In this document: one piece after another, positions 39,796 to 48,014 of the stretch
How positions within the stretch are numbered: the stretch's first letter is position 1
Layout: the number at the start of each line of letters is the position of its first letter
DNA from: Planctomycetota bacterium
GTDB taxonomy: Bacteria; Planctomycetota; PLA2; JAEUHO01
Direction: 5' to 3'
Assembly (NCBI GenBank): GCA_029259775.1
Contig: JAJDEN010000012.1
Coordinates: forward strand, 62,001 to 126,000
DNA length: 64,000 bases
Translations under genes and position numbers: made by a program
Notes under the pieces: model-generated
The model's input: only the letters and a program-made list of their open reading frames with translations
What the model was told of the DNA's origin: nothing
The model's database searches: none

Positions 39796-40140
39796 CTACC
39801 AGCTCCAGTCCGGATCGGTGCTGGCGAACACGTCGTCGCCGATGACGACGTACACGATCACCCCATCCGGGCCGTACCCGCTGTTCCCAGCCACGAACGT
39901 GACTTCGGAGTCACCGAGCGCTCCGTCAGCGACCTCGGCGCCCGTGCTGTCGTAGACGGCGTACTTGGTGCCGGGCGTGCCGACGATCGAGAGATCGCCT
40001 TGGCTGCCGTACCAGTCGTACTTGACGCCGCTGGCAGTGGCGTCGGCCGGATCAAGGTCCGCGGCGCCGCTGGCGTCCGCGAAGTTGCCAACCATGACGG
40101 CCATGGCCAGAACAAGTGTCAGAGCAAGGTACTTGCGCAT
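39796..40140 (-). CDS. Small secreted protein between two large regulators
   Basis: A 114-residue precursor with a clear signal peptide (MRKYLALTLVLAMAVMVGNFADASG). The mature part of about 90 residues is acidic, aromatic and beta-prone (YDWYGSQGDLSIVGTPGTKYAVYDSTGAEVADG, then GVIVYVVIGDDVFAS) and ends SWW-like in DPDWSW. It has no cysteine. GGAGACC precedes the ATG. It is tail-to-tail with the giant kinase gene (13 bp) and divergent from the sigma-54 activator gene. A -24/-12 sequence lies upstream of it. Function unknown; a secreted output or ligand of the flanking regulators is inference. Confidence 0.75.
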   Translation of the reverse strand: MRKYLALTLVLAMAVMVGNFADASGAADLDPADATASGVKYDWYGSQGDLSIVGTPGTKYAVYDSTGAEVADGALGDSEVTFVAGNSGYGPDGVIVYVVIGDDVFASTDPDWSW

Positions 40141-40279
40141 CTCAGTAGGTCTCCGTGTCCCCTAGCAGGTGCCTCCCTCAGGCAGCTGCCCCTTCTCAGG
40201 TGTTGAGAATCCTAAACATCTGCTCAAGGAAATCAACATGACATGTGCCTAATTCTAGACATCGCTGAGACTTACGAAG

Positions 40280-40294
40280 TGCAATGGAAGCCCA
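40280..40294 (-). promoter_or_regulatory. Candidate sigma-54 promoter for the small secreted protein gene
   Basis: Read on the minus strand the sequence is TGGGCTTCCATTGCA. It has the invariant GG and GC of -24/-12 promoters at the correct spacing and a perfect TTGCA at -12; the -24 box matches TGG of TGGCAC. A start site near 40268 would leave a leader of roughly 130 nt before the ATG at 40140. The DNA around it is locally AT-rich, and a GGCAGCTGCC palindrome lies in the leader (40181-40190). The divergent gene encodes a sigma-54 activator, which strengthens the call. Confidence 0.55.
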
Positions 40295-40322
40295 TTGACT
40301 CGCTTACATCGCCCGATCAACG

Positions 40323-43300
40323 ATGGTGTGCATGGCTTTCGTTAGGCCGATTCTGGTCCTTCGCACCCTGGAAGGCCACGCCGCCTCGCCACGACCTCGC
40401 CGAGCCGCGAGGTCGTGGCGGGCAGGCTTTCGAGATCAGGAGCGCATTGTCGTAGATGCGGAACGCCTGGAGGCGGAGGGACCGTGGCTCCTCCTGGCGC
40501 TCGCGCGTGCAGGGGCTGCGCGTGGGCCCGCACCCGGTACCGTCGCTGTGGCCGTAAGCCCCACGTCACGGAGCCATCGGCTCCTGATCAGCGCCCTGCT
40601 TGTTCTATGCGACCCCACGCCGGCCGCGAAGCGAGCGGCCCGAACGCTGGTGACTCGCGGGAATCTAGCTCCCGCGAGTACGATCCGCCGTCTCAGAGAT
40701 CTATCCGACGCGCGGCTGGCGAGGGCGCTACACCAAAGAATGGCTGGCGCGATTCAGCGCCGGAAGAGTCGGTGGCGCTCAATGGCCGCTCTCGAGCTTC
40801 TGCTGACGTCGCCGCCCCCAGTTGGAAGCCAGGCATCCGCCACACCGGAAGCAGCACTTCATGCACTCGGAATGGCGAAGTCGGCGGATGAGTCTGTAGC
40901 GCGTGTCTACGCGGCCTTCCTAAGAGGTGAGCGAGCACCCCTGCAAGACTGGCGTCTGATCCGAACCTCCATGGCATGCCGCGATGCAGGCCTAGTTCTC
41001 CTCGCACGTTCAGTGCATCGTGTGCGCGTGAGGCTCCAACGGCACGACGCCTATCCTCGCCTCACCCGCGCGCTAGTCGCGTGCGAGTGCCGGGCCAAGA
41101 GGCTGGGCGCCCGGCGCATCGCCGAGCAGGCGCGCGTCATTCGTGCATGCGCCCGATGGAGCGCCGGAGCCGACCGAGCAGCCCATGTGCCTCTGGCCGG
41201 TCTGAGGCGCGCAGTTCTGAGTGGGCGGCTTGACCGACTCTGGGCTGTCTGCGGCACCATGACCTGGGCAGGTTACGAGGCCGGCAGGGCGCGCGGCACG
41301 TCATCAAGACTGGCCACCCGCATTCTGGCGAGCGGTTCAGCTACGGGCAAGCCACCGGCCTCTGCGATGGCGGCCCTCTTCGGGCACCGAGCTGCTGCTC
41401 GCCAACGAAACCTCTCTGCATCAAGACGCGTGTACCACCGTCAAGTCGGCCAGATCGAGGCGAATCGACTGGATAAGCTGCGCGCAGGTGTGGCGGCACT
41501 TCACCCGCGGGTTCGCCGGTTCTACCACTACGCCTCCGGAGGCTTCGGCAAGCCACCGGCGGACGCTCTCAGCGAGCGAGGCGCCACGCCGGGCTCGCAC
41601 ACCTATGCATTCGAGCTCCTCGTAGCCGGGCGGCCTAACGTCACGCCGGCGCGCGAGCCGCGAAGCCAAGCAGAGGCCGTCGACGCACTCTGCGCGAGGA
41701 TCGCGTCATCCGCGCCTCTCTGGAGGGGTGGGCTACGACAGCTACGTCAGGCGACGCGCCAGGAAATTTCGTGGAGCAGGAAAGTGGCTCTCGCCACGTT
41801 TCTGTGTGCGGCCGAACTCGCTCGCGGCCTCCCGCACCGCGCCTTGTCCGCCTGCGCCGTCGCCGCATCTAGCAACGGGCGGCTTAGGGCGAGGAACACG
41901 GAGGGCAACTCCGACCTCCTTGCGACGTACGCGCGTACTTGCGCTCGTGCGTTGGCGGCCTTGGTCCCTCCGGTGCGCGCGACTGGCGACGCCGTCCGCC
42001 AAGCAGCGGCTATCGCACGCACGCTGAGGACTCCCGATCGGCGCAGCACCCGCCACGCACTCGACGCCCTGGACGCTGTGATCACGGCGGGGCGTGGGGC
42101 GCCGGGGTCGGCGCTGGAGAGGCGCGTCGTCCGGCAGCTGGCCAGGATGCTCCGCGCACGCGTGCTATTCCATCGCCTGGACGGCAAGTACGTGGACCGT
42201 GAGTCCCAGGAGGTCCACACCCTCTCGAGCTGGACGATGCGGCGCCTCGCACGCTGTGAGACCGTCCGGTCCTGGCGCATCAAGCGCCGACCTGAGTTCT
42301 GGCGACCTGAACAACGCCGACCGCGCGGCGTGATCACGTTTCCGGTTGGCAACGGCAACGCCTGCCTCGCCCGGTCCGCTCCCTTCCGCAGGAATGAAGC
42401 GCGCGCCGTGCGCACCGTGCTTCGATTCCTGGCTACGCGCAACGATGCGCCCGGGGCGGGCGCGCCGCCCCTGCTTCCGGAGGCCGCAGTCCCTCGGCGT
42501 CATCGCATCAAGGGACTCGTCGGCTCCTGCAAGCCGTGGCGGCGGGTGCTCGAGCAGGTGTGGCGTGTCGCGCCAGCGCGCTGCTCCGTGCTCCTTCAGG
42601 GTGAGACCGGCACTGGCAAGGAGTTGCTCGCGCGGGCCATCCACCTCGCGTCGAACCGCGCGAAGGGCCCCTTCGTCACGGTCAACTGCGCAGCCGTCCA
42701 CGCGGAGGTCATGCACTCCGAACTCTTCGGTCATGTCCGGGGCGCCTTCACCGGCGCCGACCGTAACCGTCGCGGGCTCTTGCGCGAGGCCCACCGTGGC
42801 ACGCTCTTCCTCGATGAACTCGGTGACATGCCGATGCCCATGCAGGTGGCGCTGCTGCGCGCGTTGGAAGCGCGCGCCGTACGGCCCCTCGGAGCCGCGC
42901 GCGAGGTCCCGGCCGACGTCCGCATCGTTGCCGCGACGCACCAGGACCTCGAGCGCATGGTCAAGGAGGACACGTTCCGCGAGGATCTCTACCACCGCAT
43001 CAACGTCGTCGACATCCACCTCCCCCCGCTCCGCGCACGCCTGCCCGACCTCGCTGCGCTCGCACATCATGTCCTCTCACGCATGGCACAGCCGAAGTCA
43101 CTACACATGGACGCCTTGGCCGCCCTTGCGAGTCACGATTGGCCGGGCAATGTGCGAGAGCTCGACAACGTCCTGCAAGCTGCGGCGCTTCTCAGCAATG
43201 GCGACACGGTCGGGCCCGAGATCGTCGAGCAGGTGCTGGCCGGCCGCAGCCGCCGAGCCAAGCCGACGCCACATCACATGCCCCCTCGCTCTGCCGCGGT

Positions 43301-43487
43301 CCTTCGCCTGCTTCAGCGTGGATGGCGATCGGCCCCCCACCTGGCGGAACGCGTGGGCGTCTCGACGCGGACCATGAACCGGGAACTTGGCCGGCTCGCG
43401 GCCCGTGGCTTGGTCGAGGTCGTCGGCGAGGCTCGCGCCCGCCGCTATCGCGGCACCGTGGACGGGCGTCGCGATTCGTCGCGATGA
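40323..43487 (+). CDS. Sigma-54-dependent transcriptional activator with very long N-terminal region
   Basis: The 1054-residue protein has a complete AAA+ sigma-54 interaction domain at about 735-960: Walker A GETGTGKE (Lys766), the sigma-54 contact loop GAFTGA (807-812), Walker B LFLDELGD and the distal WPGNVREL. The C-terminus is not Fis-like but a winged-helix type module (SAPHLAERVGVSTRTMNRELGRLAARGLVEVV). The first 730 residues are Arg/Ala-rich and helical with no receiver, GAF or PAS domain that I can recognise. Third codon positions in that part are less GC-biased than in neighbouring genes. Likely control target: the adjacent secreted protein gene (inferred). Confidence 0.85.
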   Translation: MVCMAFVRPILVLRTLEGHAASPRPRRAARSWRAGFRDQERIVVDAERLEAEGPWLLLALARAGAARGPAPGTVAVAVSPTSRSHRLLISALLVLCDPTPAAKRAARTLVTRGNLAPASTIRRLRDLSDARLARALHQRMAGAIQRRKSRWRSMAALELLLTSPPPVGSQASATPEAALHALGMAKSADESVARVYAAFLRGERAPLQDWRLIRTSMACRDAGLVLLARSVHRVRVRLQRHDAYPRLTRALVACECRAKRLGARRIAEQARVIRACARWSAGADRAAHVPLAGLRRAVLSGRLDRLWAVCGTMTWAGYEAGRARGTSSRLATRILASGSATGKPPASAMAALFGHRAAARQRNLSASRRVYHRQVGQIEANRLDKLRAGVAALHPRVRRFYHYASGGFGKPPADALSERGATPGSHTYAFELLVAGRPNVTPAREPRSQAEAVDALCARIASSAPLWRGGLRQLRQATRQEISWSRKVALATFLCAAELARGLPHRALSACAVAASSNGRLRARNTEGNSDLLATYARTCARALAALVPPVRATGDAVRQAAAIARTLRTPDRRSTRHALDALDAVITAGRGAPGSALERRVVRQLARMLRARVLFHRLDGKYVDRESQEVHTLSSWTMRRLARCETVRSWRIKRRPEFWRPEQRRPRGVITFPVGNGNACLARSAPFRRNEARAVRTVLRFLATRNDAPGAGAPPLLPEAAVPRRHRIKGLVGSCKPWRRVLEQVWRVAPARCSVLLQGETGTGKELLARAIHLASNRAKGPFVTVNCAAVHAEVMHSELFGHVRGAFTGADRNRRGLLREAHRGTLFLDELGDMPMPMQVALLRALEARAVRPLGAAREVPADVRIVAATHQDLERMVKEDTFREDLYHRINVVDIHLPPLRARLPDLAALAHHVLSRMAQPKSLHMDALAALASHDWPGNVRELDNVLQAAALLSNGDTVGPEIVEQVLAGRSRRAKPTPHHMPPRSAAVLRLLQRGWRSAPHLAERVGVSTRTMNRELGRLAARGLVEVVGEARARRYRGTVDGRRDSSR

Positions 43488-43783
43488 GGGCACGCTCAGC
43501 CCCATCTCGACCGGTTCTCCACAATGGGGGCTCGAGTGTGGAATCCGAACTCCCACCAGGCCCTGCGCTTACGCGCTTTTCTCCACAATGGCGCTCGTGG
43601 CACGCCGCTTGTGACTAGCGCGGCATGAAGTCCCTCGGATCCCTCGTTCGGCGCCTGCGACAACGCGTCGCTCTCCATCGCCGTTCGCCGGGGGACCTCA
43701 GGGGCAGGCGCGCGTCTGGTTGCCTCACCACGGTCTCCACCACGCCTCCGACCGGCGCGTGCCTTGCCCCACCTTCTCGTCGC
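43488..43783. other. Convergent intergenic region with DnaA-box-like motifs
   Basis: No gene is supported here. TTCTCCACA, one mismatch from the DnaA box TTATCCACA, occurs twice, at 43515-43523 and 43579-43587, each followed by ATGG. A related site in the opposite orientation (TGTGGAATC) is at about 43537. Three such sites in 75 bp may be a DnaA-binding cluster or a repeated regulatory site. Confidence 0.4.
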
Positions 43784-44773
43784 TCAGACCTGCCCAGCGA
43801 GTTCCTCGTCCGACAGGCTGCCGTCGGGCATGGGGTGGTCCGGCAAGGCCTCGATCTGGCGCTTGCGCTTGCTGCGCATGAACCAATAGGCGACGAGCGC
43901 CATCAGGCCCACCAGGAAGAAGATCGTGCCCATGAAGTCGCGCGCGATCAGCTTGAACCAGGGCTCCGCCTCCTCCTCGATCTGCGTGCTCCAGATGGAG
44001 GTCCAGTGGCTGAGCGACGAGCCGCTGTACTGCAGGACGAGCTCGTCGAAGGGCTCGCCCGCCGCCGGGCTCTCGCTGACGCCGCCGCCGTCGGCCAGCG
44101 CCGCGAGGATGCGCTGGATGTGATCCCATCCGCTCTTGTCGCGAAAGAAACGCACGAAGCTCCGACCTTGACGGTAGGCGAGCGCGGCGCGCCCGCCATC
44201 GTGCGGCCAGTCCTTCGTGATCTCGTCGAACGGGATGAGGTTGCCAAACGTCGCAGCGAAGTCGAGTTGCAGACCGCCGTCGACCGTGACACCGCCGCCG
44301 ACCTCCTCGGCAAGGCCCTCTTCGAACCAGAGGGGCAGGCGCCTGCGGTTCGAGCTGGAGCGCCGGGACCAGGCGAGGTGCACCCACTCGTGCCGCAGCG
44401 TGGTGATCATCGAGCTGAGCGGATTGCCGTTCTCGACGAGGTCCGCGCGGATGACGATACGCGACTGCTGGCCGATGCACACGCCGCCCGCCCACTGCGG
44501 GACCTCGACGCCCGAGGCCGCGCGCATGCGCGGGTAGCCCGAGACGAAGATCACCTCCGCGGGCCCACCGCGGAACTCGAAGCCGAGCGCGGCCTCGACC
44601 TGCTTGCTGATCAGCGGGAGGTTGCGTACCGCGCGCTTCGCCATGCTCTCGAGGCCGTCATCCCAGCGGATCAGGTGGCCGTCTTCGCTACGATCCGTTC
44701 CGGCCCACGCATCGGGAGCCCCGAGCGCGATGCTGGAGACAGCCAGCAGGATGGGGAGGAGGGCGCGGATCAC
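43784..44773 (-). CDS. Membrane-anchored gluzincin-like metallopeptidase (peptidase MA-like)
   Basis: I chose the GTG at 44773 because it begins a signal peptide (ALLPILLAVSSIALGAPDAWAG); the frame is open further upstream. The catalytic domain carries HEWVH in TTLRHEWVHLAW, and WFEEGLAEEVGG about 20 residues later supplies the third zinc ligand. This is the pattern of peptidase MA-type domains. A C-terminal transmembrane helix (FMGTIFFLVGLMALVAYWFM) precedes a short acidic tail. It is probably anchored in the inner membrane with the peptidase in the periplasm. A conserved 50-bp element lies about 120 bp upstream. Confidence 0.8.
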   Translation of the reverse strand: MIRALLPILLAVSSIALGAPDAWAGTDRSEDGHLIRWDDGLESMAKRAVRNLPLISKQVEAALGFEFRGGPAEVIFVSGYPRMRAASGVEVPQWAGGVCIGQQSRIVIRADLVENGNPLSSMITTLRHEWVHLAWSRRSSSNRRRLPLWFEEGLAEEVGGGVTVDGGLQLDFAATFGNLIPFDEITKDWPHDGGRAALAYRQGRSFVRFFRDKSGWDHIQRILAALADGGGVSESPAAGEPFDELVLQYSGSSLSHWTSIWSTQIEEEAEPWFKLIARDFMGTIFFLVGLMALVAYWFMRSKRKRQIEALPDHPMPDGSLSDEELAGQV

Positions 44774-45110
44774 GGCCGCGCATCGTAGGCCCGCTGCGGG
44801 CCGCCCCCAGCGTCCATCGCGGCGATCTTGCGCGACGTACGAAACGCTTCGTTGTGCATATGCATCGACATCGGGAGCGAGCCGTCCCGCGCGCATTGCC
44901 CACAGAGGCCCATTTTTTGCGGTTGGCTCGCCAGAGGCCCGAATCGGCACGCTGCGTGTACTACACCCGGCATCTCCTATTGTTGTGTGCGGTGGCGCGA
45001 GCCACCGCGGCGAAGGACGCGAGCGACCTCGACCCGCCTGGGGGGGATGGGTCAGGTCCCGCGGCCGGAGCCAACCGAGGTGACTGTGAAGACTGGGATT
45101 GAGCCGGGGC
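44774..45110. other. Intergenic leader region holding a conserved element
   Basis: About 340 bp between two minus-strand genes. I see no convincing gene. It contains the 50-bp element described separately (44894-44943). A hairpin at 45101-45126 (11-bp arms with one mismatch) overlaps the end of the upstream small membrane protein gene. The hairpin has no T-tract. Confidence 0.5.
44894..44943 (-). repeat. Conserved 50-bp leader element, copy B
   Basis: On the minus strand this reads from TTCGGGCCTCTGGC through CAAAAAATGGG to GGGCAATG. It aligns with 52741-52790 at about 36 of 51 columns with small gaps, by hand. Both copies lie on the sense strand, 70-120 bp before the start of a minus-strand gene. 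See the separate finding for interpretation. Confidence 0.55.
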
Positions 45111-45380
45111 CTACGGGCCTCGGCTCTGCTTCATTTTGGCCTTGAGCCGGCGAATCGCCCGACGGTCTTCGCACGCGGTGGCCGCACCGGCCGCCACCAA
45201 GACGCAGAAGCCCCCGCAGACGAGCCAGAAGAAGATGCGCGCAAGGGACGTGCTCTCGGCGAACGTCGTGCGCCGCAGCACGACGGCCAAGAGCGGGAAC
45301 AGCGCCGACGCAAGCATCAAGAAGGCAAGGCGCCGCAGCCGTCGCGAAGCGCTCGGCCGCCGCTGGCCCGCCCGCCGCAC
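45111..45380 (-). CDS. Small membrane protein downstream of uspA
   Basis: The GTG start (45378-45380) directly abuts the uspA stop. The 89 residues have a basic N-terminus, two hydrophobic helices (LAFLMLASALFPLLAVVL and ARIFFWLVCGGFCVLVAAGAA) and a basic C-terminus (RRLKAKMKQSRGP). No family recognised. Its position suggests co-expression with the universal stress protein. Confidence 0.6.
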   Translation of the reverse strand: MRRAGQRRPSASRRLRRLAFLMLASALFPLLAVVLRRTTFAESTSLARIFFWLVCGGFCVLVAAGAATACEDRRAIRRLKAKMKQSRGP

Positions 45381-45812
45381 CTAGACGCGAACGGTCAACA
45401 CCGCACACGGCGCCTGGCGGATCACGCGTTCGGTCACGCTGCCGATCAGCAGCTGGTCCAGCTTGCTGCGGCCGCGCGTGCCCATCACCACGAGGTCCGG
45501 CTCGATCTCGCCGATGGTCTCGACGATGACGTGTGCTGGCTTGCCCTCGCGCACTAGTGGCGTAAGCTTCTCGCCTTCGTGCTGACGCAGGATCTCGTGG
45601 AGCTTCGCCATGGAGAGCTCCTTGATCTTGTCGATGTCCTTGCGGTGCGGGTAGATGCCGAACGTGCCTTGGGTTACGGCCGGCATGTACTCGACGACGT
45701 GCAACATCGTCAGCTTGCCGCCGGACGCCAGCACGCGCAGCGCCGCCGCGAGAATCGCCTGCTCGTTCTCAGCGAAGTCGATCGGTACGAGGATGTTCTG
45801 GAAGCCCTTCAC
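45381..45812 (-). CDS. Universal stress protein, UspA family
   Basis: The 143-residue protein has the single-domain Usp fold: NILVPIDFAENEQAILAAAL at the start, LTMLHVVEY, and the ATP-binding signature GTRGRSKLDQLLIGSVTERV (G-2x-G-9x-GS). ATP-binding Usp proteins act in stress survival, with partner-specific roles. Upstream lies an inverted-repeat pair that may be regulatory. The gene is followed immediately by a two-helix membrane protein. Confidence 0.92.
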   Translation of the reverse strand: MKGFQNILVPIDFAENEQAILAAALRVLASGGKLTMLHVVEYMPAVTQGTFGIYPHRKDIDKIKELSMAKLHEILRQHEGEKLTPLVREGKPAHVIVETIGEIEPDLVVMGTRGRSKLDQLLIGSVTERVIRQAPCAVLTVRV

Positions 45813-45862
45813 GGACGCTCTCCCGTTGCGCGCAGGATACCCCGCACGGCCCGCGCAGGTCT

Positions 45863-46023
45863 CTAGCCTGCATGTTGCATGAAGCGCGCGGCGTGGAGCG
45901 TCGGGGAGGCCGTTCGTCGGCCGATGGCGTCACCGGCCATGGCCGCGTTCGTCGTCAGGGCGTCCTCGCGACGACGAGTGAGGACCGCGCGATCAACACA
46001 CGTTCATGCAAAATGCAGGCTAG
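45863..46023. repeat. 21-bp inverted repeats bounding a 161-bp segment
   Basis: CTAGCCTGCATGTTGCATGAA (45863-45883; 21 bases with one mismatch to its partner) and its inverse at 46003-46023 enclose 119 bp. Each arm also contains the internal palindrome TGCA-N3-TGCA. The right arm overlaps the stop codon of the scpA-fmt frame and the left arm lies about 50 bp upstream of uspA. The segment could be a tiny transposon-like element or a paired operator. Confidence 0.7.
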
Positions 46024-47834
46024 CGTCGCGCCTTGGCGGGCGCAGGCTTGGGCGCGACGAAGCTGTCGCCCGCCACCACACGCCGGGCATTGAGGAAGTC
46101 CTTCACCGCCATGCCACGCCCGCCCTGAGGCTGGACCCGTGTGATGCGGAGCGCGCCCTCGGCGCAGGCTACGTCGATGCCCGTCTTCTCGGCAGCCAAC
46201 ACGACGCCCGGCTTCACCTCGACCCCCTCCGCAGGCGGTGCGATCTCCTCGGACGGAACGAGCTCGCTCGCGAGCACGAGGAACGGGAAGGGCGCGTGCT
46301 TGACCTTGGGCTGCCAGGCCGTCTGCGCGCCGGGCCAGGTCGTGACGGAGCGGATCAGATTGCGCACCGCCGTCGCAGGCTGGTCCCAGTTGATGACCCC
46401 GTCGGTCTTCTTCAAACGACCGACGTAGGTCGCCGCCTCGTGGTCCTGCTCGGTCAGCTCCGCCGTCCCGTCCAAGAAGGCGGCAAGGCTCCGCACGAGG
46501 AGATCCGCCGCAGCGTCACCGAGCTTCGCGGTGACGGTGTCCGTCACGTCGTCGTCCTCGATGGGGACCTTGCGCGTGGCGAGTACGGGGCCGTGATCCA
46601 TCTGCTCGTCCATCTTGAAAATGGTGACGCCTGTCTCCTTGGCGCCGTCGCGAAGGGCGGCCGCCACGGGGCTCGCGCCGCGGTAGGCAGGCAGGATGCT
46701 CGTGTGCAGATTGATGCAGCCGACGCGCGGCATCTCGAGAATCGCCGAGCCGAGCTTCTGCCCGAATCCGGCGGTGATGATGATGTCGGGTTTGACGTGC
46801 TCGAGTTCATCACGCGACGCCCGTCCATTGACGTCGTTCGTGCGGTGGAGCGGGATCTGCAGCGTCTGCGCCTCGCGCGCCAGCGGCACCTGCTTCATGC
46901 GCCGCCCGCGGCCGGCACGCTGGGGCGGGGGCGTCACGATGAGACGCGGCTCGAAGCCCGCGCCGCAGAGGGAGCGGAGCGCGGGCACCGCGAACTCGGG
47001 CGAGCCCATGTAGACGATCGCGGGACCGGAGCGCTCGGCCTCCTCGACCTCGATGTCGTCGATCACCTGCGCAGCAGCGTCTACGTCGCCCCCCTGGCGG
47101 GGATGGGCGACGTCCTCCCGGATCTCGATCTGGATGTCGCCGATCCCGTCCTGGAGCACGCGGACCTTGCGCAGCTTGAGCAGCTCGAGCAGCGCAAGGA
47201 AAGCACCGATCACGTACGTTCGATCGGGCCGGCTCCCGAGCAGGCCGCGGAAGCTCGTACGCCCACCCATCTCGATCAGCTCGTCGAAGATCGTGCCGAC
47301 GAAGTGCGTGATCGGCAGGCGCTCCTTCGCCATATGCACGGCTTCTTCTTCGTCGCCCGTCTCCCGAAGCAAGCGCTGGAACGCGGCGACGAGTCCGTAG
47401 AGGTCGAGCTCGAGCTCTTCTTCCTCGTCGCGCGGCACCGGCTGGGCCGCGGGCTTGCGCACATGCACAGGGGACTTGCCCTTCTGTCGCTCGAAGCGCT
47501 CGTGGAGCTCGGCGGAGACGCCCTTGTAGCGGCGGTACTCGAGCAGCTGCCGCACGAGGTCGAGGCGCGGGTCCACCTCTTCGAGGTCCATGACCTCGTC
47601 GCGAGGCAGGAGGGCGCGGCTCTTCATGACCAGCAACTGGCTCGACATGACGAGAAACTCGCCGGCCTGATCGACGTCGAGACTGCGCACGTCGTCCCGG
47701 CAGATGGCGAGGAATCGGTCCGCGATACGAGCGATCGAGACCTCGTAGATGTCGACTTCTTCCTGCTGAACCAGGTAGAGGAGCAGATCCAGGGGGCCCT
47801 GGAAGCTGGCGAGATCGACACGAAGTTCGTCCAT
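46020..47834 (-). CDS. fmt: ScpA - methionyl-tRNA formyltransferase fusion
   Basis: A single open frame of 604 codons. Residues 1-245 are ScpA, the kleisin of the SMC condensin: VDLASFQGPLDLLLYLVQQEEVDIYE at the start and the winged C-terminus THFVGTIFDELIEMGGRTSF then VRVLQDGIGDIQIEI. Residues 271-604 are Fmt, which formylates Met-tRNAfMet: IVYMGSPEFAVPAL, INLHTSILPAYRGASPV (Asn375 and His377 in the catalytic set) and MDHGPVL with its Asp. No stop separates the two parts. An in-frame GTG (Val257, near 47066) could give a separate Fmt by internal initiation. scpB and def are not adjacent. Confidence 0.88.
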   Translation of the reverse strand: MDELRVDLASFQGPLDLLLYLVQQEEVDIYEVSIARIADRFLAICRDDVRSLDVDQAGEFLVMSSQLLVMKSRALLPRDEVMDLEEVDPRLDLVRQLLEYRRYKGVSAELHERFERQKGKSPVHVRKPAAQPVPRDEEEELELDLYGLVAAFQRLLRETGDEEEAVHMAKERLPITHFVGTIFDELIEMGGRTSFRGLLGSRPDRTYVIGAFLALLELLKLRKVRVLQDGIGDIQIEIREDVAHPRQGGDVDAAAQVIDDIEVEEAERSGPAIVYMGSPEFAVPALRSLCGAGFEPRLIVTPPPQRAGRGRRMKQVPLAREAQTLQIPLHRTNDVNGRASRDELEHVKPDIIITAGFGQKLGSAILEMPRVGCINLHTSILPAYRGASPVAAALRDGAKETGVTIFKMDEQMDHGPVLATRKVPIEDDDVTDTVTAKLGDAAADLLVRSLAAFLDGTAELTEQDHEAATYVGRLKKTDGVINWDQPATAVRNLIRSVTTWPGAQTAWQPKVKHAPFPFLVLASELVPSEEIAPPAEGVEVKPGVVLAAEKTGIDVACAEGALRITRVQPQGGRGMAVKDFLNARRVVAGDSFVAPKPAPAKARR

Positions 47835-48014
47835 CTGGATGGGAGAGGCCCTAACTCCTTCTGTGAAAGTCGCTTACATCGCCGGCACATCGAAAGGCGT
47901 GCGACCCTGGCGAGTCCGGATCCTACCTCATGAACCCCCCGGCCCCCCAGGGCACAGAAGGGGTTCCGAAGCTCCGAATTCGTAGAATGGGTCCAGCTTG
48001 GATAGGGAGAGCTT

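Noticed and set aside
43606-43620. Sigma-54-like sequence TGGCACGCCGCTTGT on the plus strand
   Set aside because: The -12 box has GT instead of the invariant GC and no plus-strand gene follows it.
43625-44788. Plus-strand open frame of about 390 codons over the metallopeptidase gene
   Set aside because: The minus-strand frame carries a signal peptide, an HExxH zinc site and a transmembrane helix; the plus frame has none of these and is shadow-like.
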